Shown here piece by piece: positions 24,237 to 34,053 of a DNA stretch of 64,000 bases (position 1 is its first letter; each line of letters opens with the position of its first letter). Below the pieces are notes generated by a model. The model made no database searches and had not been told where the DNA came from. It was given only the letters and a program-made list of their open reading frames with translations. The stretch spans positions 2,495,001 to 2,559,000 of the forward strand of contig SMSO01000033.1 of assembly GCA_004764695.1 (NCBI GenBank). Reading direction: 5' to 3'. The DNA is from Schizochytrium sp. TIO01. Lineage: Eukaryota > Sar > Bigyra > Thraustochytrida > Thraustochytriidae. The translations under genes were made by a program, and so were the position numbers.

Positions 24237-25871
24237 TTACTGTGCACGAGAGAAGCGCTTGAAGACCGGGTTCATACCCTCCTGTGCGGCCTCACGATCA
24301 GCCTTACGAGTGCGCTGCGCCTCACGTTCGCGCTCGACATTCTCAATCGCGCGCTGACGCTCAGCAGTGATGATGTTGCGGTGTTTGCGTTTGATCTTGG
24401 CGCCAATCTTGCTGCGTCCCTTCATCTTGTTCTTCTCACGTTTCTTGTGGCGGTTTGCTTCCTCCTCAGCACGCTCCTGTTCGAGTTCCTTGGCAATAAC
24501 CGTGCGGTCTGCAGTGTCTACGCCTCCGATGGAGTTCGGATCCAGCACAATCATCTCCGGCTGCAGCTTCTCCAAGAGACGGTGCACCGCAGCCTCGCGG
24601 CGCTGCTTGGCAGACTCGAACGGATTAGCCTCGAAGGCATCGTAGTTGGCGGCACCAGCGCCAGGTACGACAATAGTTTGGATTCCAGATGTGTGACCGA
24701 GTCCCAAGACATCCTCAAAAGGACGCCACTTACAATGCATGAACTCCTGGCCCGGGAGTTTGTGCTGCATGTACGGGGCAGGCTGCTTGGTGCGAAGTGC
24801 ATCTTTCCAGATCTGCGTTTGGTATCCCGTGGTCACAGCGAGGAGACCATTTTGACTAATATCCACGGAAGTCGCTGGGCGCTGGGTAAAGTAAGAATGT
24901 AAACGCTTGTAAGTGCGGAGATCCCACACAGACACCTTACCGTCAAGACCAGATGTCACAATCTCACGACCGTTGCGGCTTACGCCAAGAGCACGCACTG
25001 CACCTCCGTGGCAAAGCATCTTGATCAAAGGTTTGTTGGAGGTCGGGCTCCACATGGTCACTGTTCCGTTGCCGTGTCCAAGGCAGATAATGGCGTTCGC
25101 AGGGTTTTGAGCCATGACATCACAAGGGCCGAGCTTGGTGCGGTGCTCTGCAACGAGTTCTCCTGTGGATGTATCTTGGTACTTGAGCCAACCTCCGTGT
25201 CCTACACTTGCAAGCAAGAAGTGGTATGGCAGGAACTCCAGTCGTGAAGGGCGTATGTGCGATCGAAGTCTATGCACCTCAACTCCGTGTTCATCGTAGA
25301 TGTAAATGTGCTTGCGTTGGGCTGCTGCAAAGAGTGATTGATCATGAAGGAAGGTCACATCTTGAACTGTCTCACCAACCTGAAGTTCGCAAAGCGGTTC
25401 AACTCGGAGTGCGTCAATCATGCTGAGGTGACCTTTAGCGCCTCCAAGAAGAAGGTTGCGACCGTTGCGAGTCCAAGCCACACGGTACGGGGCCGAGTCT
25501 TCGAGGTTGAGGTTGATCATCTTAGCGCGAGTGTTGGCATCGGCCATTTCAGAAATCTGGCGTTGACTGACTTTGAACGTCTTTTCCATTTCATTTTCGG
25601 CTTCGAGGTATCCACCCTGGTCCGTGAGCAGGATTTCTGCACGAGCTGCAGACTCAGCAGCCTCGCGAGCAGCCTCCTGCTGAGCCTTTACGCCTTCGCG
25701 AACACGCTTATTCTTGACATTCTTCAGGGAAACCTTGGGTCCCGAGCGCTCGTACTTGGCAGATCTCTGCTTGAGTTCATGAGCCCGAGCGCTCTCTTCA
25801 TGCTTGCCGTCATGGCGGGGCCGCTTACGCTTAGCACCAGCGCCAACGCTGGGGACTTCCGAAGGCGCCAT
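24237..25871 (-). CDS. UTP7: WD-repeat SSU-processome protein UTP7/WDR46 (BING4 family)
   Basis: Predicted nucleolar U3 snoRNP/SSU-processome component needed for 18S pre-rRNA processing. The protein has 544 residues. Seen: a very basic N-terminus (AKRKRPRHD) and charged helical region; a WD-repeat propeller from about residue 125 containing the family hallmark EFLPYHFLLASVGHGG (about 212-227) and a typical VTSGLDGKVSVWDLR repeat (about 305-319); the BING4 C-terminal domain (GQEFMHCKWRPFEDVLGLGH, from about 374); and a strongly basic coiled C-tail (KGRSKIGAKIKRKHRN). The open frame extends upstream only to a GTG at 25928; the first ATG is at 25871 in a good context (GAAGATGGCG) and is used. 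No intron is needed. It belongs to a run of four minus-strand genes, but the spacing gives no reason to think they are co-transcribed. Confidence 0.95.
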   Translation of the reverse strand: MAPSEVPSVGAGAKRKRPRHDGKHEESARAHELKQRSAKYERSGPKVSLKNVKNKRVREGVKAQQEAAREAAESAARAEILLTDQGGYLEAENEMEKTFKVSQRQISEMADANTRAKMINLNLEDSAPYRVAWTRNGRNLLLGGAKGHLSMIDALRVEPLCELQVGETVQDVTFLHDQSLFAAAQRKHIYIYDEHGVEVHRLRSHIRPSRLEFLPYHFLLASVGHGGWLKYQDTSTGELVAEHRTKLGPCDVMAQNPANAIICLGHGNGTVTMWSPTSNKPLIKMLCHGGAVRALGVSRNGREIVTSGLDGKVSVWDLRTYKRLHSYFTQRPATSVDISQNGLLAVTTGYQTQIWKDALRTKQPAPYMQHKLPGQEFMHCKWRPFEDVLGLGHTSGIQTIVVPGAGAANYDAFEANPFESAKQRREAAVHRLLEKLQPEMIVLDPNSIGGVDTADRTVIAKELEQERAEEEANRHKKREKNKMKGRSKIGAKIKRKHRNIITAERQRAIENVEREREAQRTRKADREAAQEGMNPVFKRFSRAQ

Positions 25872-26577
25872 CTTCCACAACGGGACCTCGCCTGCCTGCG
25901 AGAAATCGCCAGAGATCAAGTTCTGCACGAAACAATCGGGGCTTCAATGCCTTGGCAAAATCACTCGTGAACTTATTAAGGGCGTTCTGCGCCACCAGTC
26001 AAATGGAGACTAGTAAATACGGCGCAAATGAGCGCCGTACTATGGAAGTCGGACTTTGAGTATTAGTATGCGGAATTCTCGTGCTGGATGATGGCATACT
26101 TGCAGGCTTCGTCGTTTTTGAGGGCCAGCAGAATAGAGAGAGGTTCGAGAGGAACGTAGAATGTGGAAAAATATTTAGCATTTGTAGGAATTATGAACAA
26201 TAAAGTGTTTCTTAGATTGGGGCTTTTAAAAAGTGACTTAGGGTGAAACAAAGCTTGCAAAAAATTCATTTTTACAAATGCGGAGTTAAATGTCAGCGGG
26301 TTTTACAATTTTCTAAAAATAAAAAGATATTACTAGCAGAAAGAAGCTTGGTATAGCAAGAATGTTGGCAACAAGATAGACTTGCATAAATCTGCTTTTG
26401 AGTTTCTCTCTCTCTCTCATATCTAGGGGAATACTAAAGTGCCGAAACAGAGATGAAAGCAGGTGTTTGCAAATGAGGCCATCAGAGACAGATGCTCGTA
26501 GATACAATTAGGTTCATGTTTTTTTTTGGACTGCATCATGAGTGTTGTTCTTGTATTTTTGTCATGGGAAGGTAGAC
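25872..26577. other. Intergenic region UTP7 to Mpv17-like gene A
   Basis: AT-rich, with a short CT/GA microsatellite at about 26403-26420. It contains the UTP7 5' flank and the 3' flank of the next minus-strand gene. No supported coding frame is seen. Confidence 0.5.
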
Positions 26578-27414
26578 TCAAGCAAAGAGACTGTGAAGAT
26601 GACCAATAATAGCGGTGAATGGACTAGAGGCCTTGTTCTCAGGGTCTTGGTTGGCTACATAGGACAAAAAGATATTCCAAATTGTGGCAATGAATGTGTT
26701 GACGATAGCTCGGTGTTGGGCTTGAACAAATCTAAACACCAATACGTTGAAGATCGGCCAATACATGCAACTTGCCGCGAATGTCGGCAGCAGCTCAACC
26801 TTGAGTTTATCAATCGCATCGCGTAGAGTTTTGCCAGGTTGAGACAGTGTTACAGACGTGATAATAGCAGGCAGGGTAAACACAAGTGAAAAGCATGCAA
26901 TCAGTGCGGTTTTCTTGAGGATTTGTGGCACACTTTTGCCAGGCACCATGTGCTCGAGCAACATCTGAAAACTAAACAAGACTGGGCCTGTTACAAACAG
27001 ACCAACTCCAGCAAAGTAAAGACTGCGCCCCCAGGATGTAATCTCTCCACTTTCCATGTACTGACAAAGTAAGTCTCCGATTCCCATAGACACTGATACG
27101 TAAGGCAAAGCCACAGCAAGCTGCCGTAAAAATAGCTTCGTCCCAGTCAACTTCTGTGGCTCAGAAGATGCAGCTGTGCTCAGACGCATACGCTGATACG
27201 GCTGGCGAGAACTACGCCCACGACTTAAGCCGCCCAGCCCAGTTTGGAAAGCCTCGCTGTGCATCCGAAACGGCCTCGAAGCGGATACTTGCCGAGTTTT
27301 ATCCAGCACTTGAGACAGCGTTGACCCCCCATAGTTGGATCGCCGCAGTAGACCATGGTATGTGCTACACGATCTTGCTCCGGCCAGTAGCCGAGCTCCT
27401 TGCTGAGAGAACAT
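26578..27414 (-). CDS. Mpv17/PMP22-family membrane protein (paralogue A)
   Basis: Member of the Mpv17/PMP22/Sym1 family, small four-TM proteins of the mitochondrial inner or peroxisomal membrane implicated in channel activity and organelle homeostasis. The protein has 278 residues, longer than the usual ~180 because of an N-terminal extension. Seen: an N-terminus rich in Arg, Ser and Ala with no acidic stretch (residues 1-80), resembling a mitochondrial presequence; then the core with GIGDLLCQY (111-119), VTGPVLFSFQ (141-150), VPGKSVPQILKKT (157-169), PTFAASCMYWPIFNV (210-224) and WNIFLSYVAN (246-255), all family positions. The open frame continues 78 codons upstream without an ATG, so the start is set at 27414. 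It shares motif order with the next gene upstream on the same strand. The exact organelle and substrate cannot be read from the sequence. Confidence 0.93.
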   Translation of the reverse strand: MFSQQGARLLAGARSCSTYHGLLRRSNYGGSTLSQVLDKTRQVSASRPFRMHSEAFQTGLGGLSRGRSSRQPYQRMRLSTAASSEPQKLTGTKLFLRQLAVALPYVSVSMGIGDLLCQYMESGEITSWGRSLYFAGVGLFVTGPVLFSFQMLLEHMVPGKSVPQILKKTALIACFSLVFTLPAIITSVTLSQPGKTLRDAIDKLKVELLPTFAASCMYWPIFNVLVFRFVQAQHRAIVNTFIATIWNIFLSYVANQDPENKASSPFTAIIGHLHSLFA

Positions 27415-29510
27415 GCCGACGACCCTCGTTGCAGTCTTGTGTGCACCCAGGTCTGTGATTGAAAAGGGTTTGCAGCACCCTATTTCACACGAGGGTTCTC
27501 GCGACTCGCGAGATCGGCATTGCAATTGTAATGTATGAGTGGTTCTGGCAGTGGTTCTTGGTGACCTTCTTCCATTTAACTCGGGTTCGACTTCAATTTC
27601 ATCGATCTTAGTACCTTCACAACCATCTTCAGAAAAAGTAAAACCCAAAACCTGACCTTCTTAACTTGCAAAACCAGGAGCATGGTGTTGCGTCGAAGTC
27701 CAGTTCATGCTGTCACTGTCTACCTCGAAGTCACGGCTGGTTGACTTCGAGGTTGTTGTAGTTGATGACGGTGCGCACCTGCATCGCAGTTTTTGTTATC
27801 TGTCAGGACTTGAGTTGACTGAGGAGGGTGGAATTACCTTGTCTCTTAATTCACACAGCTGAATGGAACTCGCGACAAACTCTAAGCGGAGCGTTTGGAA
27901 GGTGTCGAAGTATCACTCTGACTCGTCGAATCGAGCCAGAGCTTTCTCAGCAATACCCTGTCGGGCATTATTGTAATTCTCGCCCTTTAAAGTTCTTCAC
28001 ACCTTTCTTGAAAGAGTCTATTTTCTTTCTTCTTTCTTTGTTTCTTTCTTTCAAGTTCTCTTCACATCCAACCAAAAACAACTCTGATGCTGGAAATAAA
28101 AGACACAATCGAAGAAGGCTTTGGCCATACTCGCACCAATGCAGCAACCAGGATTGCACCCACCATAAAGCAGCAGGGGCGACCAGGTCAGGCGCCTGCC
28201 TGATAAGTAATCGTCATTGCTCTCGCTTAAGACAGCTGATGTCAAGACGTAGCAGCATTGCTGTGAACGAACTTGTTTATTAAGTTATAGCCCATCTGTT
28301 CATTTTCTTCAATAAACCTTGAAGTCCAAAGCTTGATCCTCTTATGAGCAACCAACACCAACTTCTAAGAATACCCCTTTACGCTTGTACTAAGCAAGAG
28401 CAGTCACCGACTCTAGTTCTGTCTTGAAGCACACGTAGTTCGATACCATCTTTGTCTTAGACTCCCCTGGCGCCGATCTGGGAACAACATCCTGTTTCTC
28501 ACTGCAATTGATTTACTATAAAATGCTCCGCATCATTAAAAATTCTTTTTGGTTGATTCTATACTGCTATCACGGTACACGTAGACGGTCGATACGCAGG
28601 ACCTGCATTAGAAGAGGCTGGGAGGAATGCCACAGGTTGTTCGGAGAGCGGTGGGTGGCAGAGACTCCTTTACCGAGTTTCTTAATTTTAGTATATTTGA
28701 TTAAAATAAAATGTTTCATTTCATTTTTAAATAATAATAATAATAACAATAACAATAACAATAACAACAACAACAACAACAACAAATAATACTAAATAAT
28801 AAACTTGTAAAATAGAAGAAATGAAGTAAAGTTACGAGGGCTGATGTAGCCTTACTCGACTGTACATTGCGCGCGCAAGGCTGGCAACCATGGTAAAGTG
28901 GCCGATTCCTTGGAATTATGGAGTGATCAAGTGAAATACCCATCTACATTTACTGGGGAAAATAAGAAATTGAGAAAATAGGGCAAATCACGAAGTCATG
29001 TAAAAATGGGTAATACGATTTTGGGTCTATGAACATAAGGATTAGAATGAGAGGAAGAAGACTCATGCAAGGAAAGTGGCTAAGTCTCGCCCTGCCTCTT
29101 TATTCTCCTTTCTCTACTTGAATTTCTGCCTGCCAGGTGTCGCGTATGCATGTCTGTAAGTTAGAAAGTCAGTCAAGCTGCATGACTTATAAGTTTGTAC
29201 TTGAAATTGTGACACGAAGGTGTCTCGAGAAAGCGACGAGGCATGGCGTATAATGAAGAGAGCGCAGGCAGCTAGGAGAGTCTATTGTGCAAAAAAAATA
29301 TGCTAATGGTTGAGCAAATCTAGCTGGCAGGCTAGCTAGCTCAATAACACAAAGGTCTTTCAGAGTCTGCATGAGTCTAAATCATGAGAACGCCCATTAA
29401 AGTGGCACTAAGAGGTTTATGTTATCGAAGCAGAAGCAAGCAGGCGAGGCGAGCAAGCTACAAACGAAACCGAATTAATGATGTGGCGGTATTAGTGTAA
29501 GTAAGAGCGT
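27415..29510. other. Intergenic region between the two Mpv17-like genes
   Basis: About 2.1 kb. It holds an (ATA)n/(ACA)n trinucleotide microsatellite at about 28729-28790 and AT-rich tracts. The open frames present are short, without recognisable domains. No further gene is supported. Confidence 0.5.
28729..28790. repeat. (ATA)n/(ACA)n trinucleotide microsatellite
   Basis: ATA units grade through AATAAC into ACA units, about 20 triplets in all. Confidence 0.9.
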
Positions 29511-30389
29511 CTACATGGATGCCACATAATCGGAAGGCTCAGACTCTACGTTTTTGTTGGCCATCATGGAGAGGTAGATATTCCAAAGCACGCCTACCAT
29601 AGAGCTAACAGTGGCGCGGTTGATCGTAGCAACATAGCGGTAGACGATGATGTTTACCATGGGCCAGAAGAAGGCTGCTGTTATGAAGGTTGGCACCAGG
29701 TCAGCCTTGATTTTGCGTTTGGCATCCTCCAACGTGCGCTGCTCGCCATTAGGCCCAGGTTGCAGCAAGGTGACGGCTGTAAACATGAGTGGGAGTGAGA
29801 CGATGAAGGCAAAGGTACTGTTAAAGAGAGTCTTCTTAAGAACCTGCACAATAGCTTTTCCAGGAACCCATTTCTCAAGATTCCACTGGAATGTGAAGCT
29901 GACGGGACCAGTGATGAAAGTACCGATGAGCCCGAAGATCACGCTGCGTTTATAGTTCATGATGCCGTCTTCGCGGTTCCATTGCTCAATGTGCTGACAC
30001 GTGAAGTCTCCAAGAGCCATAGAAAGCCCAATCATTACTGTCGATTTGCACAAAGGACGCAAGAAGGTTGCCCATTCACCATTCGAGCTATTCGCAGCTT
30101 CATTTGCGCTCGCACTCGAGCTGGCACCAGCGTTGGTAGCAGTGGAATTCGCAGAGCTCGATGGGGTCGTTGTTGTGGATTTGTTCCTTAACTGTCCCCG
30201 GCTCTTCGTAAGAGCCCTGCGCGCAATGATTGACGCGTTGCCTCGTGCCGCAGAGGTGCCGGGCACAGTCATTGAAATTGCAATGCCCATGGGCACGGGC
30301 ACGGACGCAATTTTCATACCGAGGCCAGCGGGAAGGGGCCCCACGACAGGCCTGAGGACGGAGGGGGCAATCCTAGAAGCTGCAAGCAT
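29511..30389 (-). CDS. Mpv17/PMP22-family membrane protein (paralogue B)
   Basis: Second Mpv17/PMP22-family gene, same strand and about 2.1 kb upstream of paralogue A. The protein has 292 residues. Seen: an Ala/Ser/Arg-rich N-terminus with no acidic residue before about position 97, followed by a Ser/Thr/Ala low-complexity linker (about 70-103); then the core with LSMALGDFTCQH (122-133), FITGPVSFTFQ (158-168), WVPGKAIVQVLKKT (174-187), PTFITAAFFWPMVNI (233-247) and WNIYLSMMAN (269-278). Relative to A there is a short insertion, GPNGEQ, after the shared QPG. The open frame reaches a TTG at 30494; the first ATG is at 30389 (MLAASRIAPS) and looks like a mitochondrial presequence start. M25 (30317) is an alternative. 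Mitochondrial localisation is inferred. Confidence 0.94.
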   Translation of the reverse strand: MLAASRIAPSVLRPVVGPLPAGLGMKIASVPVPMGIAISMTVPGTSAARGNASIIARRALTKSRGQLRNKSTTTTPSSSANSTATNAGASSSASANEAANSSNGEWATFLRPLCKSTVMIGLSMALGDFTCQHIEQWNREDGIMNYKRSVIFGLIGTFITGPVSFTFQWNLEKWVPGKAIVQVLKKTLFNSTFAFIVSLPLMFTAVTLLQPGPNGEQRTLEDAKRKIKADLVPTFITAAFFWPMVNIIVYRYVATINRATVSSMVGVLWNIYLSMMANKNVESEPSDYVASM

Positions 30390-32502
30390 CGTGAAGTCCG
30401 GGGCGGGGGGAGGGGTGGCGTTCTGCGGCGTCACGAGCACGAGCGAACGGGGATTGGTCTTCGCCAAATTGCTCTTGTTTTGCTTTTCTTTCAATTTGCT
30501 TCTCCCCCTTTTTTTTCCTCTTTTCTTTTGCTTTCTTTTCTTTTCTTTTCTTTTCTTTTGTTGTTTTCTTTTGTTGTTTTCTTTTACTTTAAAGATCTTT
30601 AAGTTGAGGGAAAGAACATTGTGTTCTGTCTCTTCTCATGCGATGCCGATGACGATGAGTTCTAACTTATCAATTCATCGTCATCGTCACTTCAGTCTCA
30701 TGACTACTTGGAAAAGTTCTGGCTGCCTGGCCTCGACGTTCGTTGACACCTCGACAATATCGCTTGCTTTCGTAAGAGAAGCTGAGGCCTCGAGAAAAGC
30801 ACTGCACAGCGCAGCGCAACGCAGCGCAACGTGGTGGAGGAAGGAGAAGGCAAGGAAAAGAAAAGGAACATCTTCAAGATGTCATTCGAAACGATGAGGA
30901 CGTGCGTGACCTGTGTGTGAGGTTGCCAGGACCAAGAAACGAGCTGCCAAGTGTTGGCTGGTTGGTACCGGGCTATATAGCATCTCGTGCACTACTGCTC
31001 AGAACCTCAGCGTCAGGCTTCGTGCGATAAGGACGGAGACGAGTGGGTAAATTACATTTCTCTTTTTTTTCTGAGGGATTCATGCTCTTCTGACTTCTTC
31101 ACTGTTTGCTGCGTCGGTGGCGTCTCTTGAGACCATTCCGAGCTCGTCGCACGCAGAGCTGGAGTCACCTGCACCGCCCGAAATTCACAATGGTGGCAGA
31201 CGCTGCGAGTGAGCGAGTGAATGAGTGAAGCGTATGGCGGCGTTTTCTGGGGCAGCGATTTAAGGATTCTTACAATCGGCCTTCCTGAAGTTGTTATAGT
31301 ACTACCGAATGGGCAGTACCAAGTACAAGTGCGTCATCTACGCAAAGCTTGTATGCTGGCATTGAAGCTTGTGCGAAGTTTATATTGAGGTCTTACTCGA
31401 CTCAGAATGAAGAGATGATGTAGATCCTATGACGAGTCAGAGTGCCGGGAGCTCGGATTTAATTGCTATAATTGATTAGCCATGTCTAGTTTTTTCCTTC
31501 TTGGCAGCTAGCTGGACCACAATTTGCATTTAGGCATCTCCGCTGTGGCCCTTTACAGATTGGGGCAGCTGAGCTGAGTTGTTTCAAAGAGCCATTGACT
31601 GATCAATGAGCGAGATTTGACATAGATAATGGCAAGAAACAGGATGCTGAAATGAGTTGAAGGGGAGTTCTGCGGACGACGGATTGCTTATGATCCAAGA
31701 ATGGAATTGAGAGAAGAGGAACGGTCAGGGCCATCCTCGGGGGACTTGGGACTCTAACGCATCTCGAGTAGAGCCGTGAAGTCAGTAGCCTCGCAACATT
31801 CGTTAGTGTGAAGGAAAATTTACTGGTGTGGGTTCCCATCTCACAGGACGTTTGCACGTGCAATATAAATGGTGGAAATACATACAGGCAAAGCAGAACA
31901 CACCTTGGCGCTTTCGGGAAAGGGAGAAACTTAGTAAATATTCACAGAGGTCAAGAAAGTAATCTTCTTGCAAAAGGTCTGGAAAAAAGAACAAAGAAAA
32001 AAAAAGAGCCCATGAATGGACATATGTATGCTTGACGTATAAGATTGCCAATAAATCATATTATTTCTTCACTACGAAGCGAACGTTTATGTATTTTCTA
32101 TTGCGGGAAAATGGGAATAGCGCAACGTGCGATCATTACACCAACTGCGAGAGGCTTTCAAGGATATTGCTGTTCTTGTTCGTTTTTGGCTTATTATAGA
32201 TCTGAGGGGACGAACAAACCTGTCCTTTCTGACGTTTTGTTCACAGCATGTAAAAAAAGGGAAGACGAAGTGTAGATTGTGATTTTGGAAAGTACAATAT
32301 GACATGCAAAACGACACTGAAGAGGCGAAGGTGGTGGAAGGTAACTCTTTTTTCTACTGTACGATGGTGGTGCTGGCGATAATGATAATAATTATGGTAA
32401 TGATGATTGGCGATTAAGTCTGAGAAGATTCAAGCGGCTGGAACCCCCTCTTTTACAAAAGGTACCGTCTCACCCACCAAAGGAATGGATAATGCAGCTA
32501 AA
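30390..32502. other. Intergenic region upstream of Mpv17-like gene B
   Basis: Begins with a T/C-rich stretch including (TTTTC)n at about 30535-30560, which lies in the 5' flank of paralogue B. A CGCAGCGCAACG-type repeat lies at about 30808-30830. The rest is mixed sequence with no supported gene. Confidence 0.45.
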
Positions 32503-34053
32503 TTAGATATCATCAGCGTTGATGCTGTTGACGTTTTCAATGATAGAAGAAAAGAGCGCATCGCCATTGATACCACAGGAATAATCGTTGTTAAGAAGGT
32601 CGTTGTCGTTTGTGAATCCTGCAAATCCGTCATCAGTAAGCGGCCAGGATGCTAAGATACTCCACATACAGCCCTGGTAGTTAGGACCGGGGCGAATGAT
32701 TGCACCCTCAATAAATGGTAAGCTAATGCGCTGAACACCCTCCTGTTTGGGTTTAAATCCAGCGTTATCCACGGAGGTGGTACTGCAGAGAATGATGCAG
32801 GCCTCCGGGTCATCCTTGCTTACCGTTTCAAAAGCCTCTGCAGGCGGGTGCATTGGGTAGTAGTCGTATGTAGGGCGCTTGGCAGTGCCATTGTTCTGTC
32901 CTCCGAGTTCCTGGCCCTTTGGGTTTTCGGGGAAAGATGACGCAGTAATGAGTTTGGTGTATTTCCATGTGAGCACAAATGTGCAATCGCGTGGGGGCTT
33001 TTCCTCATCAGTTTCGTTGTCGAGACGGTAGTCCTCAGTGTAGTGGAAGATGCGAAGCTCAGCATCATCAGAGGTTTGAAGTTCTTCAAAACCTGTGGGA
33101 ACCTCTGCAATTGTGATCTCGGCATTGTGCGTCCAGGCACCAGAATAGGCCCGCTTGTAGATGTCTGGAGCAGTCCATGCCTTCCAGATGCGTTTGCGAA
33201 GATCATGCATGCTCTCGGGACGCCATGGCATGTCGATACGCACATTGAAGCGTTTTTTGTTTGCAAAGTCGCATCCTCGGGGGAGCACCTGCACACCGAA
33301 CTGAGCAGGGCCACGAGTTCCCATATGGTTGAGTGCATTGTATTGAGACCAATGCCATGAGTTATCAACTGCACTTGTGTACGCAAGGCCAACAATCTGG
33401 CCAACGGCACTGTCACTTCCGCTACGCACAAGGCGGTACTGCTCCTCGCTGGTGAGTTTAGGGACAGCTCGTGTGGCGCTGACAATACTGCGAATGAAGG
33501 CCTTGTGCTTGCGAATTTCCACGCGCAAGAGTTCATTTTCCTTGCACAAATTGATTGAACCACAGTCACGCAGGGCTTGAACTTCAGTCTGGAGTTGGGC
33601 AATTCTCGCAAGGTAGGTATCACGATCCTTCTCCAAGGTTTCGTTGCGTTTCTTGAGCTCCTCGCGTTCACGCTTCCGTTTCTGACGAGTTGCACGAGAA
33701 GCAGCTGCGACGAGAGCTCTGCGGCGAGTCTTGTCCTCTTCGGGGCCCTTGCCACTTTTGGGCGCCCCAGGAGGTGATGCTCCAGATTGAGACTTTCCAG
33801 CTCTGCGCGATGTTTCTGAGGCATTATCGCCGTCGCTGAGGTCATCGCGGAGATCACGGGAATGGCTATTGACCATGTATGGTGCTGGCGAGGGCGTATG
33901 AACTCCCTGGCTATCGGCATCTGCGGGAACATGGTCTGAGAGGTCATCAGCTGCGAGAAGCTCCATTTCGGATGGGTTTAACACTAGATCAGCGGGGAAG
34001 AAGTTGCCTTCATAGAACCTCTCCCCCTCGGCATCGCTGTCCCAGTTCTCCAT
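32503..34053 (-). CDS. bZIP transcription factor with noncanonical basic region and large C-terminal domain
   Basis: Predicted sequence-specific DNA-binding protein, 516 residues, nuclear by inference. Seen: an acidic N-terminus; a basic region at about 109-130 (RRRALVAAASRATRQKRKR); and a leucine zipper with heptad positions L133, L140, Y147, L154, L161. Counting ten residues back from L133 fixes the invariant Arg as R123, so the normally invariant Asn of the N-x7-R bZIP signature falls on V115. The remaining ~300 residues (from about 200) form a conserved-looking globular domain with IDMPWRPESMHDLRKRIWKA and FVLTWKYTKL. This resembles the START-like region of oomycete-type bZIP proteins, but I cannot prove that. 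The start ATG lies in a perfect Kozak context (GCCACCATGG). No intron is required. Confidence 0.88.
   Translation of the reverse strand: MENWDSDAEGERFYEGNFFPADLVLNPSEMELLAADDLSDHVPADADSQGVHTPSPAPYMVNSHSRDLRDDLSDGDNASETSRRAGKSQSGASPPGAPKSGKGPEEDKTRRRALVAAASRATRQKRKREREELKKRNETLEKDRDTYLARIAQLQTEVQALRDCGSINLCKENELLRVEIRKHKAFIRSIVSATRAVPKLTSEEQYRLVRSGSDSAVGQIVGLAYTSAVDNSWHWSQYNALNHMGTRGPAQFGVQVLPRGCDFANKKRFNVRIDMPWRPESMHDLRKRIWKAWTAPDIYKRAYSGAWTHNAEITIAEVPTGFEELQTSDDAELRIFHYTEDYRLDNETDEEKPPRDCTFVLTWKYTKLITASSFPENPKGQELGGQNNGTAKRPTYDYYPMHPPAEAFETVSKDDPEACIILCSTTSVDNAGFKPKQEGVQRISLPFIEGAIIRPGPNYQGCMWSILASWPLTDDGFAGFTNDNDLLNNDYSCGINGDALFSSIIENVNSINADDI

Noticed and set aside
30001-30897. 298-residue plus-strand frame opposite Mpv17-like gene B
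   Set aside because: Antisense shadow of a recognised gene continuing into a T/C-rich tract; no domain.
32820-33947. 375-residue second frame on the bZIP strand
   Set aside because: Overlaps the bZIP gene in another frame; composition is that of an off-frame translation.
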